Virus record (IMG/VR): IMGVR_UViG_3300020411_004153
Coordinates: 1-36,808 of that record
Strand: one strand, 5' to 3'
Length of the DNA stretch: 36,808 nt
Origin: a virus
The position numbers and the translations under genes were made by a program. Shown here one piece after another: positions 1 to 10,600 of this stretch. Below the pieces are notes generated by a model, which made no database searches, was not told where the DNA came from, and saw only the letters and a list, made by a program, of their open reading frames with translations. The number at the start of each line of letters is the position of its first letter. Position 1 is the stretch's first letter.

Positions 1-3000
1 TGGGGCCCCATTCTTTAATAGTATCGCCTTGATCTGTCGCGTAGCCTCCAAGCCATTGGTCTTCCCCTACGTATCCACTCCAGCCGCCTTGAGTCAAGTA
101 CATGGGGATTCCAGAGGTGTTGTAGGGCTCATGGTTGCCGCGCGGTACCTTAGTAAAAACAGTGCCATAGTCTGGATTTGCTATAAGATTCTTAAACAAG
201 ACTTGCGTTTCCAAGCCTGCGTCTGAAAAATATGCCCCGGTTTTGCCATATTGTTCGTTTCTCCAAGTCTCCATGGATTCAGAAAGAAACGGTGTCGCTC
301 CAGCTTCTTTGAGAAAAATATCATTATAGGCTGCCTCACTATGAACTACAATATTGTGAGAGCTAAAAAAGCTATTATACAACCCTTTTGAATTATAATA
401 TTTTTGAGCGCCGGGGAGCATGTCGGGCTCTTCTTTAAACTCGTCCCATTTGCTTATGTCAAAATTAGGATTTGCCATATCTATATAATTTTGTTCTGCT
501 GTGTCGTTGCTGTAAAGTATCATAGACAGGAGCACATCGTCTTGATATCCAAAATCATAAAAATCTTGTTTCCACAAAGGGGAATATTGCAAATACTGAA
601 GAGCCCAGTTCTGCATAAGATCTTCGTTGTCCATGTTCTTAGCCAGGTTTTTGAGGGCATAGGTCTCGTTAAAACCTCGGAGCCAGTCTGTTACATTTTC
701 GCGAAAAACAGAATATCTAAAAGAATAAGCATTATCTCCTGATCCGGGGTCTGATATGTTGATTATCGAAGGAGTCAAATATGAATAACCTGTGCGAGAC
801 AGACTATCCCAATTATCTTGACCAACTTCCTCTAAGGCGCCGTCGTCAGACCCCATACCTTGGGCGTTGTAATACTGTTTAGCGTAAGGGTGTATGTTGC
901 CTGTAAAATTGGTGCCCATGTCGCCTTTTGCTTCCCACCATATGTCTTTTACAGCAAAAATAGACATTTTTGCGCTATCCATGCGACATCGAGCCATATA
1001 GTACGCGGGCGTCAATGTCAAAAGACCGTCGCCGGCATCGATTCCTGGAATTGAGGTATACGTTGGAGATATATCAATTTCTTCGTCTAAAGATAGAAAG
1101 TCTACGTACGCATATTCATTTGTTACTGCGCGAAAACACTCTCCAGGGCCGTCGAATTCGTGTTTTTCATAAATAATTGACCTTGCCGGATTTATTGCCA
1201 CTTGATAAAAATCTTCTGGCAGTACTGAAAGCTGGTTAGGGGTACTGATGTCTCCTGTGCCGACTCCGCCGCCGCTCGACTCACTTGCTGTCTCGTGGGC
1301 GCGCAAAAGCTTGGACAATCGTTCGTATGTTTCGTCAGCCATAGCTAGCAAATATTGAATACCTTCTGGGCTGCCCTCCATGTAGGGAGACGCTATCGCT
1401 GCCAGATAATTCGCTAGATCCGACATGCTGGCGTCTAGATCACCTTGAGTCATTTGAGCGCTGAGGCCGGCTTTAACACCGGTATCAACAAAAAGATTGA
1501 GCAAGTCGACTATTTTTTGTGCAGCTGCTTGCCATACTGGCTGTTCATTAATTCTGAACATTGGTGCATTTTTATTTATAGATTCAATCTCTGCAGGGAA
1601 ATCAGGCCTAAATTCGCGAATATGCCTGTTATACCACGGTATGTTTCGCCTCTTGTCTATGCTTTCACCATTAGGATCAAAAGTTGCAATAACTGTGCCC
1701 TTTGACCCCTTGGAAAATTCTAAATATTGACTCAACGTGAGCCTGATTTGTAATAACTCTTGCAAATGCTCGTGAAGAAATTGTGGAGTGCCGTCCTGAA
1801 AGTCCACCTCGACGCTGTACATATAAAGACCAGAAGCAAACCCATCTACTTCGCGGTCGTGAAAAGTAACATATAGCGGTCGCGCGCCTGGAGCGAGATT
1901 TTCAGCATGAACGTGTGTAGCGTTTATGTAAAACTTGTCACCGTTGACGCTTTCGGGTACAAAGGCGCTCCAGGATGTTGCCCCCTCAACTGTGCCGCCG
2001 AGGCCCCCGATTCCAACTTGAGTTAACGTGCCAATCAGCTTTTTAGGTTCTTCTTCTGGTTTGTATTGTAAGAACTTTTTATATAAATCTTCTGTGCCTT
2101 TTTTGAATTCGACGCGCTCTCTGTATAGACGAAGTTCTAAAATCTTGCTTCGTTTCCAGACCTCCGATGTGAGATTATTATCAAAATTATTTTGAATTCG
2201 AGCGCCAAAGTTTTTAAAAAGTTTTGACTGGTTTTTTAGTAGAGTGGCCACGTCTATATAAAAGAAGCCCCTGGCTTCGTTTCTAACACTTCTTGCAAGA
2301 TATAATTTAGAAAATTCGGCATCGTTATCTTTTACTATATTTCTTTTATTTGATTTTTCCCACGGTGTCATGCCAAAAGGACCGGCGAAGCCACTTGTGC
2401 CGGCAGGATGAGTAGCAGACGCTCCAACACCCCCGGCTTCAGCAAGAGTGGCTGCGACCGCTGCAGTGGCTGTTTTCGAAATTTCTCCAGCTTTTGTCTG
2501 CAAATCTGACACACTAACAGAAACTCCCGTAAGTGCTGATGGTTTTGTCTGGAAGACGCTACCAGGCACACCAGAAAAGACACCACTAGCCAATTTAATT
2601 TCGTTTATTCTGTTTCGAGCATTCGTGATTAAATAATTTGGCGAATCTACAAGAGTTAGTTTTGGTTGGTAGCGAGAACCTACGTGTGATCTCCCTGCCA
2701 TGTATCCGATGTATCCATCAGGTGCGGGACCGGACAAGCCAATTTGGTCGACGGCCGCATAAGGAGGAAAATGGAAATGCCAATCGCCATGATGCACTTT
2801 TCCATTTTCATCGCGCAACACCTGTCGCGTCTGTGGTATTTGGCCGTCTCTAAAGACAATCGCAGACGTTGCCTGGCCCTGTATAACTGACTCGTCTAGT
2901 CCAAGATCTAGAATACTATTGACATCAAGATAGCAATAATAAGCAACGCCAAAATATTCATGAGCGATTCTTTCAGAAAGGTGCTTATCTCCATTTTCGT

Positions 3001-3700
3001 TAAAACCTTCGCGCAGAGTATATGTATCTTCAAATGGAATTACGTAATACATTACGCCATTTTTCACTTCTTCAAATATCTTGCCCTCGGCGACTTGTGG
3101 GCCTAGCACATCCTGAGCCGTGCCGGCAGTATCAAGCGCCGAAACGTTGAGATTGCCGGCGATAGAGCCAACTTTGACGGAGACGTCCTCAATTTCAACT
3201 TGATTTGCAGCAGCGGCGCCATAGACGGTACCTTGGTGGCCACCTTCCAGATTTTCAACGTGTTTTAATCCAGAGGCATGACCAGAAAGATCATGGGGGC
3301 CTACGGGTGCGCTGGGGTCGGGAACAATGTGAGGATTTTGGCCATGACCCATCCAGACGCCGCTATTTTCTCGGTTTGAGGCCCGATGTACGCCTGTTGG
3401 CGCATTTTCAATAGCAGCCTGATTAGAATAACGCAAATTGTTGATGTTGGAGAGGCCAAAAATACGTGCTTTGCGCAAAAACATGGCATCTAAAATATTT
3501 GACGCGTCCATGTCAGGGCTTGGCAAGGGAACATTAGCTAGCCAACTTTTTTCCAAAAGTTGATCTTTTTTAATGTAAAGCCCCAGCTTGACTCGCACAA
3601 GAATTGGCCTATCTTCGTTAGAGGATTCTTCAATAAAAATCTTCCTTATCCTAACTGCAGGTACAAGATCGCCAACTAAATAATCAAGAGCGTCTGACAT
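1..3700 (-). CDS. Large virion structural protein, C-terminus cut by left window edge
   Basis: Reading from the ATG at 3698-3700 toward the left edge, I checked every triplet and found no stop, so at least 1233 codons are open and the C-terminus lies outside the window. The protein starts MSDALDYLVGDLVPAVRIRK. I see no enzyme motif. Residues about 120-165 are rich in histidine and glycine. Residues 303-310 form a tight cluster HHGDWHFH. Around residues 400-450 there is a low-complexity Ala/Gly/Ser/Thr stretch, followed by a charged helical section at about 455-560. The rest is mixed, with many Tyr/Asn/Asp as in phage fibre or baseplate proteins. The start lies 4 bases after the stop of the 328-residue gene, with GGGGAGG 11 bases upstream inside that gene. 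As last gene of a tail cassette it is probably a peripheral baseplate or fibre-linked protein. That is inference from position only; I do not recognise the family with certainty. Confidence 0.9.
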   Translation of the reverse strand, partial: MSDALDYLVGDLVPAVRIRKIFIEESSNEDRPILVRVKLGLYIKKDQLLEKSWLANVPLPSPDMDASNILDAMFLRKARIFGLSNINNLRYSNQAAIENAPTGVHRASNRENSGVWMGHGQNPHIVPDPSAPVGPHDLSGHASGLKHVENLEGGHQGTVYGAAAANQVEIEDVSVKVGSIAGNLNVSALDTAGTAQDVLGPQVAEGKIFEEVKNGVMYYVIPFEDTYTLREGFNENGDKHLSERIAHEYFGVAYYCYLDVNSILDLGLDESVIQGQATSAIVFRDGQIPQTRQVLRDENGKVHHGDWHFHFPPYAAVDQIGLSGPAPDGYIGYMAGRSHVGSRYQPKLTLVDSPNYLITNARNRINEIKLASGVFSGVPGSVFQTKPSALTGVSVSVSDLQTKAGEISKTATAAVAATLAEAGGVGASATHPAGTSGFAGPFGMTPWEKSNKRNIVKDNDAEFSKLYLARSVRNEARGFFYIDVATLLKNQSKLFKNFGARIQNNFDNNLTSEVWKRSKILELRLYRERVEFKKGTEDLYKKFLQYKPEEEPKKLIGTLTQVGIGGLGGTVEGATSWSAFVPESVNGDKFYINATHVHAENLAPGARPLYVTFHDREVDGFASGLYMYSVEVDFQDGTPQFLHEHLQELLQIRLTLSQYLEFSKGSKGTVIATFDPNGESIDKRRNIPWYNRHIREFRPDFPAEIESINKNAPMFRINEQPVWQAAAQKIVDLLNLFVDTGVKAGLSAQMTQGDLDASMSDLANYLAAIASPYMEGSPEGIQYLLAMADETYERLSKLLRAHETASESSGGGVGTGDISTPNQLSVLPEDFYQVAINPARSIIYEKHEFDGPGECFRAVTNEYAYVDFLSLDEEIDISPTYTSIPGIDAGDGLLTLTPAYYMARCRMDSAKMSIFAVKDIWWEAKGDMGTNFTGNIHPYAKQYYNAQGMGSDDGALEEVGQDNWDSLSRTGYSYLTPSIINISDPGSGDNAYSFRYSVFRENVTDWLRGFNETYALKNLAKNMDNEDLMQNWALQYLQYSPLWKQDFYDFGYQDDVLLSMILYSNDTAEQNYIDMANPNFDISKWDEFKEEPDMLPGAQKYYNSKGLYNSFFSSHNIVVHSEAAYNDIFLKEAGATPFLSESMETWRNEQYGKTGAYFSDAGLETQVLFKNLIANPDYGTVFTKVPRGNHEPYNTSGIPMYLTQGGWSGYVGEDQWLGGYATDQGDTIKEWGP

Positions 3701-3703
3701 AGT

Positions 3704-4690
3704 CTAGCATACCTCCCCTGGGTCGTCAACTTCTTTTTCGTATATATCATAAGTTTTGACCTCGTCGTCTAGAAGATCGTTGCAGAATTCTGTTTTTCTG
3801 TCTGCAAAATGACCCTTTGTTTTCGAAACAGGATCAAGAGAACATATAATCTTGTCGTCTATTTCTGAGTCTACAAGTAGGTCAAAATAATGGTTAACGT
3901 AATTTGGGTCGTCTTGTGGCGTGGGTTCGTCCAACCAACTAAAAATTTCGTTTTCTGTTTCTTTTGGATAAAAAGATAATTGTCGCAAGACCTGCTCCGT
4001 CAAATCTCCCGCCTCGTTCTCCACTATTTCAAAAACTTCAATGTCAAAATTTTCTTTTTGATATGGAGCAAATTCTTCGCCCACTTTTATTAAAAAATAA
4101 GCCTCGTTTGGTGGGGTCACTAGCGCGAAATCATATCCGACGCCTGTCTCATACTCGTAGAACGCGTCGTCATTGGGTGATATATTTTTATATTCAATTT
4201 CGATATCAGCCTTAAGTTGTGGAATGTGCCGCGTATTGATACCACCATCCTGGCCTTTTAAATTCCAGGTTTTTGAAAAAGACCCGCTCATGTTGCCTTT
4301 TAGGAAAGTTAGGTGCACTGCTGGCGCGGGATCACTATTTAGGTCGCTGGTGCCGATCGAGGTCCAGAGCGAGTACATCTTTTCTGAAGTTGGCTGCATC
4401 GCTTTCGAATCAAACTTTTTAGACTCAAATATTTTTTGGCCATATTGATATGCAAATTTCTTCTCAAGAGAAGAAAATGTCGTCGCGCTTTTCACTAGCG
4501 GCGTTTCTTTAATTCTGGCCTGGGAGTCTGATTGTTCCTCAGAAAAGCCCCCCTTTTCAGAGTTATACAGAACTGCATCATCGTGAAAAGAATAATACAC
4601 TGGGTTGAAAACGCCCCTAGACATTAAGTGTCGCCCAAAAGGAGTTATTTGTATGTCAATTACGTCTTGTTTTTTGTTAAAAAACTCCAT
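3704..4690 (-). CDS. Conserved phage virion structural protein, 328 aa
   Basis: The 328-residue protein begins MEFFNKKQDVIDIQITPFGR and soon has VFNPVYYSFHDDAVLYN (residues 27-43). I recall this N-terminal pattern from uncharacterised structural proteins of uncultured marine phages; that is memory, not a search. The body is acidic and beta-rich, and the tail (residues 290-328) is strongly acidic and ends in Cys. No signal peptide, membrane segment or catalytic motif is visible. The ATG shares its A with the TAA stop of the 2139-residue gene (TAATG), and AAGGTGG lies 7 bases upstream, so translation is probably coupled. Sitting between two giant structural genes, it may bridge or cap them in the baseplate or fibre assembly. 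It does not look like a chaperone (no long coiled coil). Function remains unknown. Confidence 0.88.
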   Translation of the reverse strand: MEFFNKKQDVIDIQITPFGRHLMSRGVFNPVYYSFHDDAVLYNSEKGGFSEEQSDSQARIKETPLVKSATTFSSLEKKFAYQYGQKIFESKKFDSKAMQPTSEKMYSLWTSIGTSDLNSDPAPAVHLTFLKGNMSGSFSKTWNLKGQDGGINTRHIPQLKADIEIEYKNISPNDDAFYEYETGVGYDFALVTPPNEAYFLIKVGEEFAPYQKENFDIEVFEIVENEAGDLTEQVLRQLSFYPKETENEIFSWLDEPTPQDDPNYVNHYFDLLVDSEIDDKIICSLDPVSKTKGHFADRKTEFCNDLLDDEVKTYDIYEKEVDDPGEVC

Positions 4691-7600
4691 TATTCGTCCA
4701 CCTTAAATTCAGCTTCAATTTTTAATTTCTCCACCAGCGAAAAATAATCATATGGCCAATTCATCCCATATACGTCACTAAAATAAGTAGGTTCCAGGCT
4801 AATTCCAGACAATGAAGCTTGATCACCAGGGTTGAAACGACTATTTGTAATCAAAGAGGACTCTCCCTTGGCGTCTAAATTGTCCATTATTGCGTTCTCA
4901 ATGTGTCTATAACGGTACATTTCATAATTTTTATGAGCGCGCTGTTTAATTTTGAAAGTCATCCACCGAAGGCGACTATAAAACTCAGCACTTGAGTTTG
5001 GATAGTCGCCCAACATCTCAACATACTCAGGATCAATACCATAATTTCCTTTTAACGCCATTGGAGACAAAAAGTTTGCCAAACCGGCACTAGAAAGATC
5101 GGCCGTGCCGCCCCCCGGAAGCGAAAGATCAAAAATGTCGTTAATATTGGCCGAACCTCGTCCAGGACTTGTGGTAATTTTTACAAAATCTTTTTCAGCC
5201 CTCATTGAGCAGTCAGGCATCAGTCCTTGGTAAATATTTGTCAAATCTTGCTTATCTAAGAACTGATAAAATGGCGCAATCAACATCTGGAATGGCGTTA
5301 CCGCCTTGTTGTGAATAAAATCCATCTCAGGTGGTAAAACATAACTAACAGCCTCAAATTCAGGAGCAGAAGCAGGATCAAAAGCATTCACATCGCCGAT
5401 AAGAGTTGCAATCATCTTGCCTAAATCAGTTTTTCTAATTTCTTTTATTGCAATCTCGCTAGTATTAAATTTCTGATAAAATTCCTGCAGTGAAACCCCC
5501 GCCTTAACTTTTGCGTTTCTCTGTGCTAACAAACGCGACAGCATTCGCTCAAACAAAGGGTTCCAGATTCTTAAGAAGTGCTTGCCCGGCAAAATCTCAA
5601 CTGTCCCATAGATAGTTGAATCATAATGCTCGCCTGGGAAATTCACACGTTTCTGGAAGCCTTTTTCAAAGTAAGGTATTGCGACAACTGCCTCACTAAC
5701 TAATTTGGCGTTATTCATGCGGCCAAGAGGATAAGTCATACCACTACCTGCATCATGAAAGCCCAGTGCATCGCCTAAAGATGCGGTATCTTGGTTTCCA
5801 AAAGCAGATTCACGCGTAGCTGCAAGAGCCGTGTTGCTTCCAATATCCGTAACAAAACCTGGAGTCGTTGCCTGATCTCCTGAAACTCCAATATTGACAT
5901 CTTTAACTGTTAGCCATATGCCCTTTTCTTTTTCGTGACCTTCACCATGTACGGCTTCGATGAGATCTTCATCGTACGGATCATAACCATAACCCATCCA
6001 AATAGATCGCCCTGTTCGGTGACCATAATATTGCGTACCAGACGATGTAACGACTTCAGTAACCTTATCTGATTGAAGGACATCGCCATTTTTCTGATAT
6101 CGCGTTGTTTTGCGATACGGTACGCTGTCCTCGGACATGTCAAGCACTGGTGCCATCCATTTTGGAGCCATCCACCAAACTTCGCCTTCTTTCTCAGGCT
6201 CATCTTCGCGGGCCTTAAGTGTAAAGATGTTATTTTTTCCTTCATTTCCTTTTGTTGACTCCCAAATGTCGACTGAGGCTTCGATTTTCATTCTATTCAT
6301 GGAGCCACTTGATAAAGAGCCAGTAGAGGGCATTCTTGGACACAAATCTTTATAATATTCTTCAAAATAATACGAGTTGCTTCTAGTATTAGAGACAATC
6401 TCAGATAACTTGTAGTTTGTTGTCCCCTCGGCCTTAAAAGAAATAACAGCAGAACTAGGTCCATAGAAATAAGGAGGAGTATAAGCTTGATAGGCAGGGT
6501 CTTGAAGATTGTAATATAATTCAGATGACGCCGAATTTACAGCCTTCATGCTACTATCATAATATCCAAATTGTGTTTCGCCAAGCTTCTCCCATGGTAC
6601 GCCTGCGGCGGCGCCATATAAATATGAAGTTCCGAGAGCAAGCGAGCTAGCTGGCATGCCGCCAGACACCCAGCCAATAGAAGTTGACGTCAAGGCGGAA
6701 GAGTTAAGCATGCGATTGCTAGATGAGGCGTCTTTTTGATCAAAGCCTATATAAGGCGCTGTAGCATGGCTGCTTTCGGAACCTATGTTGCCAGAAAGAC
6801 GAGTAACAGGGTGAGGTATCGTGGACCATATGCTAATCCAAGAAGTAGAGGTCGAGCCTGTTGTAGCCAAAATACCAAACGGTGGGATGTAAACTCCAGG
6901 ATATGTACTATCTTGTGTTGCAGAAAAGCCTCTAGCTTTGGCCCGGCCAAGCGAACCATAGGTCGAGTGTCCAGAACCATATGGAGCATAAATATCTGCG
7001 CCAGTCTTATAATAATCAGACATGTCCGCGCCGGTCAGATCGACTCCGTTAATTGCATTAACTGCTCGTTGCGCTGTTTCAGCAGTCGTGGATCCTATCT
7101 TGACCTCAATTAGGTTGTCGGTAGTAATGTCGCCAGACGTAAGATTGGTTACAAACCTAATCGTAACCCAGCCTGGATTGTCGCCATCGCCGGTGCGCGT
7201 ATCATTGACGGCGTCGTCCCACGCGCTATTGATATTAAATCTAGCGTTGTGATAATTAACACAAAATCTTATTTCATCGCCATTAGCAGGGCCAGAATCG
7301 TTACTAATCTTAAATATGTTCGGAATATAAGTATATCTTAGGTTTGTCTCGTCTATCTTAAGAGGCTCAATTATTTGAACCGGTGGTCCAAAAAGAGCGC
7401 CTCGCATCATGGCAGACCCAGAAGTCACACGATCAGGACCTGTATTGGGTGCGCGCACATGTTTTTTGCCATACTCAGTGTTTAATGAAGCTAGACGTGG
7501 ACCCTCGCACAAGACGTGATCTTTAGCCTGGTGAAGCTGAACGTCCATAGTGTAAGTTTTGGGCTCAAGCTCAATTCCTCCATATATTGGATTGCTTTGA

Positions 7601-10600
7601 ATGACTGGGAATTTTGCATCACCACCCTCTAGGAAAAAGTCCATCGTTTCACAAAGAAAATTACTCATGGAGCTTTGATATCTCTTTAACGAGGTGCGTT
7701 GAACCGGTCCACCCAATATCGCCCCAAAACTAAAAGAAGCATCCGGATTCCATAAAGGTGTCCAGCTTGATTCTGACGTTCTTGATCCCTTTGCCCCTCT
7801 CAGTTTTGCGTTGGTGACCGTCTCGCCAAAAGTTGATCTCAATTCGCGGGCACGGGCTTCGTCAATAAAATCGTAAGGTAAATAAGACGCATTTTGTACT
7901 TCTCCATCATTATCCGATTTAAAAGCCTGCTTTAGAAGAGAGGGTGTGTAAAGTGCTTCAAAGGGTAGCTTGAAGCTAGCTGATACTTTTAAAAATGTTG
8001 GCATTGCAGAAGCCACGCCCATCATTGAGCCGTGACCCAGCCCCACAAAGTCAGCATGATAGTGCAAGCCGTGTGAATCGTTAGCAGCTAGCTCCATGTT
8101 GTTCGTGAACACCTCAAGAGAATAATTGCCCGTTGCTGATTCTGGAGGCGTGGCTGCAGCTTTGCTGTGCGGCTGGATGCCTTCGCCGTACGTGGAGGAT
8201 GCTTTTGAGATGCACAGATGACGGGCGACTTGTCCAAGCTTGTCGGAAAAGCCAAAACGATTAGTAGAATGGCCAACATTTGTAACGGCAGGATCTTCGG
8301 CGCCAAGCTCTTCGCCATACCAATTTGGCTGACGTGGCCCGAAGTACTTCATAGGGAACTCTTGCTCTGGCGCTCCATCCTTATAAGATCTATAAATTGG
8401 ATGATTTACAGCAATTCCTGACTTAATAGAGTTGTATAGAAGCCCCGGGGCCATCAATGGTTCTAACAAGGCTTGAAGGCGCGCCGCTTGAAGAGTTCCT
8501 GATGCCTGTATCAAGGCGGCGCCCGGATAGTTCGTGTAAAGATCCTCATTGTTGGTTCCTGTCAAATAGCTGCCAAATGCTTGCGATAGGTGAGTCCCGA
8601 TCTGAACAGTGCGCGAAACAGGATAAAAGCCGTTATATGGTAGCAGTTTTTTAATTGCCATAAACTTTAAAGTAATCCTGCTGGGTATTGTTTCCTCTCC
8701 ATCGGTAAAATTGTCGCCTAGGCGGAGTAAATAAGAGAAATTTGTCGCGGGTTCGGTTTCCGTATATTTGCCATGAAATTCTACACTTTGCGGATAAGCT
8801 TTATAGCTTTTATCCGGCGTGTCTACTATAGCCAGAGTATTCGAAGTGTAATCTAAATCATCCAATTCATAAAACTGCGTTTTGAACTCATACTTGTTTT
8901 GAGGGCCGCTAGAGAAATCTGTCTGTGTTTGTTGGAGATCGACACCGTCAATAGTTAAGAAATTAACTTTAGGCTCTATTAGCTTGCTGTAGTTCCTTTT
9001 AAAGGCTTTGTAGCCCTTGTCAGTATCCAGACCAAACATTTTAAGATTTGGAGAAGTAAACATACCAAATCTAGGCGTATAATAATCATAGTGCTCAGAA
9101 TATCTAAACTCTGGTACGATAGAATAGTCCTTGCCAATGTAATACAGATCTTGTGAAAAATCTTCATATGAGTCATACATTGGATTTCGTTCGGAAATCA
9201 AATGAGCCGCCCAGTACGGAGTTTGATAAGGATAGGCATGTCTCAAGAATTGCAAAGACGCAGTGGCTGCGTGATAGCCATCGCGAAGAGAGCCGTATGA
9301 TGACCCAGTAAAAGAAAAGTTTGCGTTATATTGACTAGGGTGATCGCCGGTTGAACCCAAAGTGAGCCCGCCTGTGTGGGTGTCCCCACTAACTGACAAT
9401 CCTCGATTGCGCGCGCGGCTTCCGGAAACTCGTGCTATAGGAACTTCTTGCGCGGTGTCATCTGCAGATTTGCCACTAACTGTTGGATGACCCTCATGAA
9501 CAAATGAAGTAGCGTTTATTTGCTGGGCCCAGTAAAGTATTGTTGGCTTTGTACTATACACAAGCTCGCCGGCAGATCTCGTGATACTGGAAGTAACTGC
9601 GGCAGCAAAAGAGCGGCTCGACATTAAAGCTGCAGGAGCTAACGGCGAGAGGCCAATTGCAACACTGGGACCGTCTGAAAAATCTGAATGTGTGCCTGAA
9701 TTGTGAACTGCTGCCAAGTAGTAGGGCCTGTCATATATGTCACTACGGACGTCAAGCGGCCACATGCTATTCAGAGCAATTTGGTATGGTTGATACATTT
9801 CACGCTGTTGACCGAAAACTGAAGAACCGGAAGGAGGATATTTAACGTGCTCAGACTCTCTTTGCCAAGTTACAACGCCGGCGGCGACAAATGGCACAGA
9901 GCCGCTCATATAATATTGATTTGAGCACATGTAATTTTTGAGACTATTGTCTCCTTGTGATCCTGAGCGTGCAATATAATCTTGAAAAGGGATCCTTTGA
10001 TTGTAACCTTGAGAATTAAGGCACGCGTCGTCCGTACGAGCACGGTTTGCTTGAGAATCTCTCCAGAAAGTTCTATAAGAAACGCGGTCATAACCTTTAA
10101 AGTCTGTACCAGCCACCTCGTCATAAAGATCTTTCTTTCTGGTGGTTGGTCGATATGTGTTTACTTCTCGTGGATATATCCGCTCTTTAAGTGTAACATC
10201 ACGCATGCCATCTATTTGTTTTGCGGCTTGCAACATTCGATACGGTTCCATGGGACGCTTAATATAAAAATCGTTGACATTATCAAAAACATTAGGAGGC
10301 TTGCCATCTGATAATTTCAACTTTTTATTTAAGTCTTCATTGGTAAAATAAGTTAATTCATTAAAAAGCGTCTGGCGCACGATGGCTGGCGAGTCGCCAA
10401 TATTTACCGTATATTTTAAAGGAAGGTGATTTGACACAACAGCCGATTCATAAAATTTAACTGTTGTGCTGTATTTATCTAGCGTTTGGAAAAGTATAAA
10501 ATTATCAGCATAATTAGACTTAGGAGTTGTGGGATCGTGCTCGTTGTGTTTGCCCCACTGATGTTGTTGCAAGGGAGCATTAGCCTTATTCGCAGGGTCG

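Noticed and set aside
404-742. Plus-strand open frames such as 404-742, 23532-23930 and 24964-25359
   Set aside because: They lie opposite long well-supported minus-strand genes, have no recognisable protein character, and follow from the low stop frequency opposite coding sequence.
1573-1580. TATAAATA on the minus strand, identical to the T4 late promoter element
   Set aside because: It lies inside a long gene, encodes Ile-Asn-Lys in frame, and an 8-base match in AT-rich DNA is expected by chance.
5910-6245. Minus-strand frame of 111 codons inside the 2139-residue gene, and the similar 22022-22219 frame across the gp25 start
   Set aside because: Both are out-of-frame shadows of real genes with no protein character of their own.
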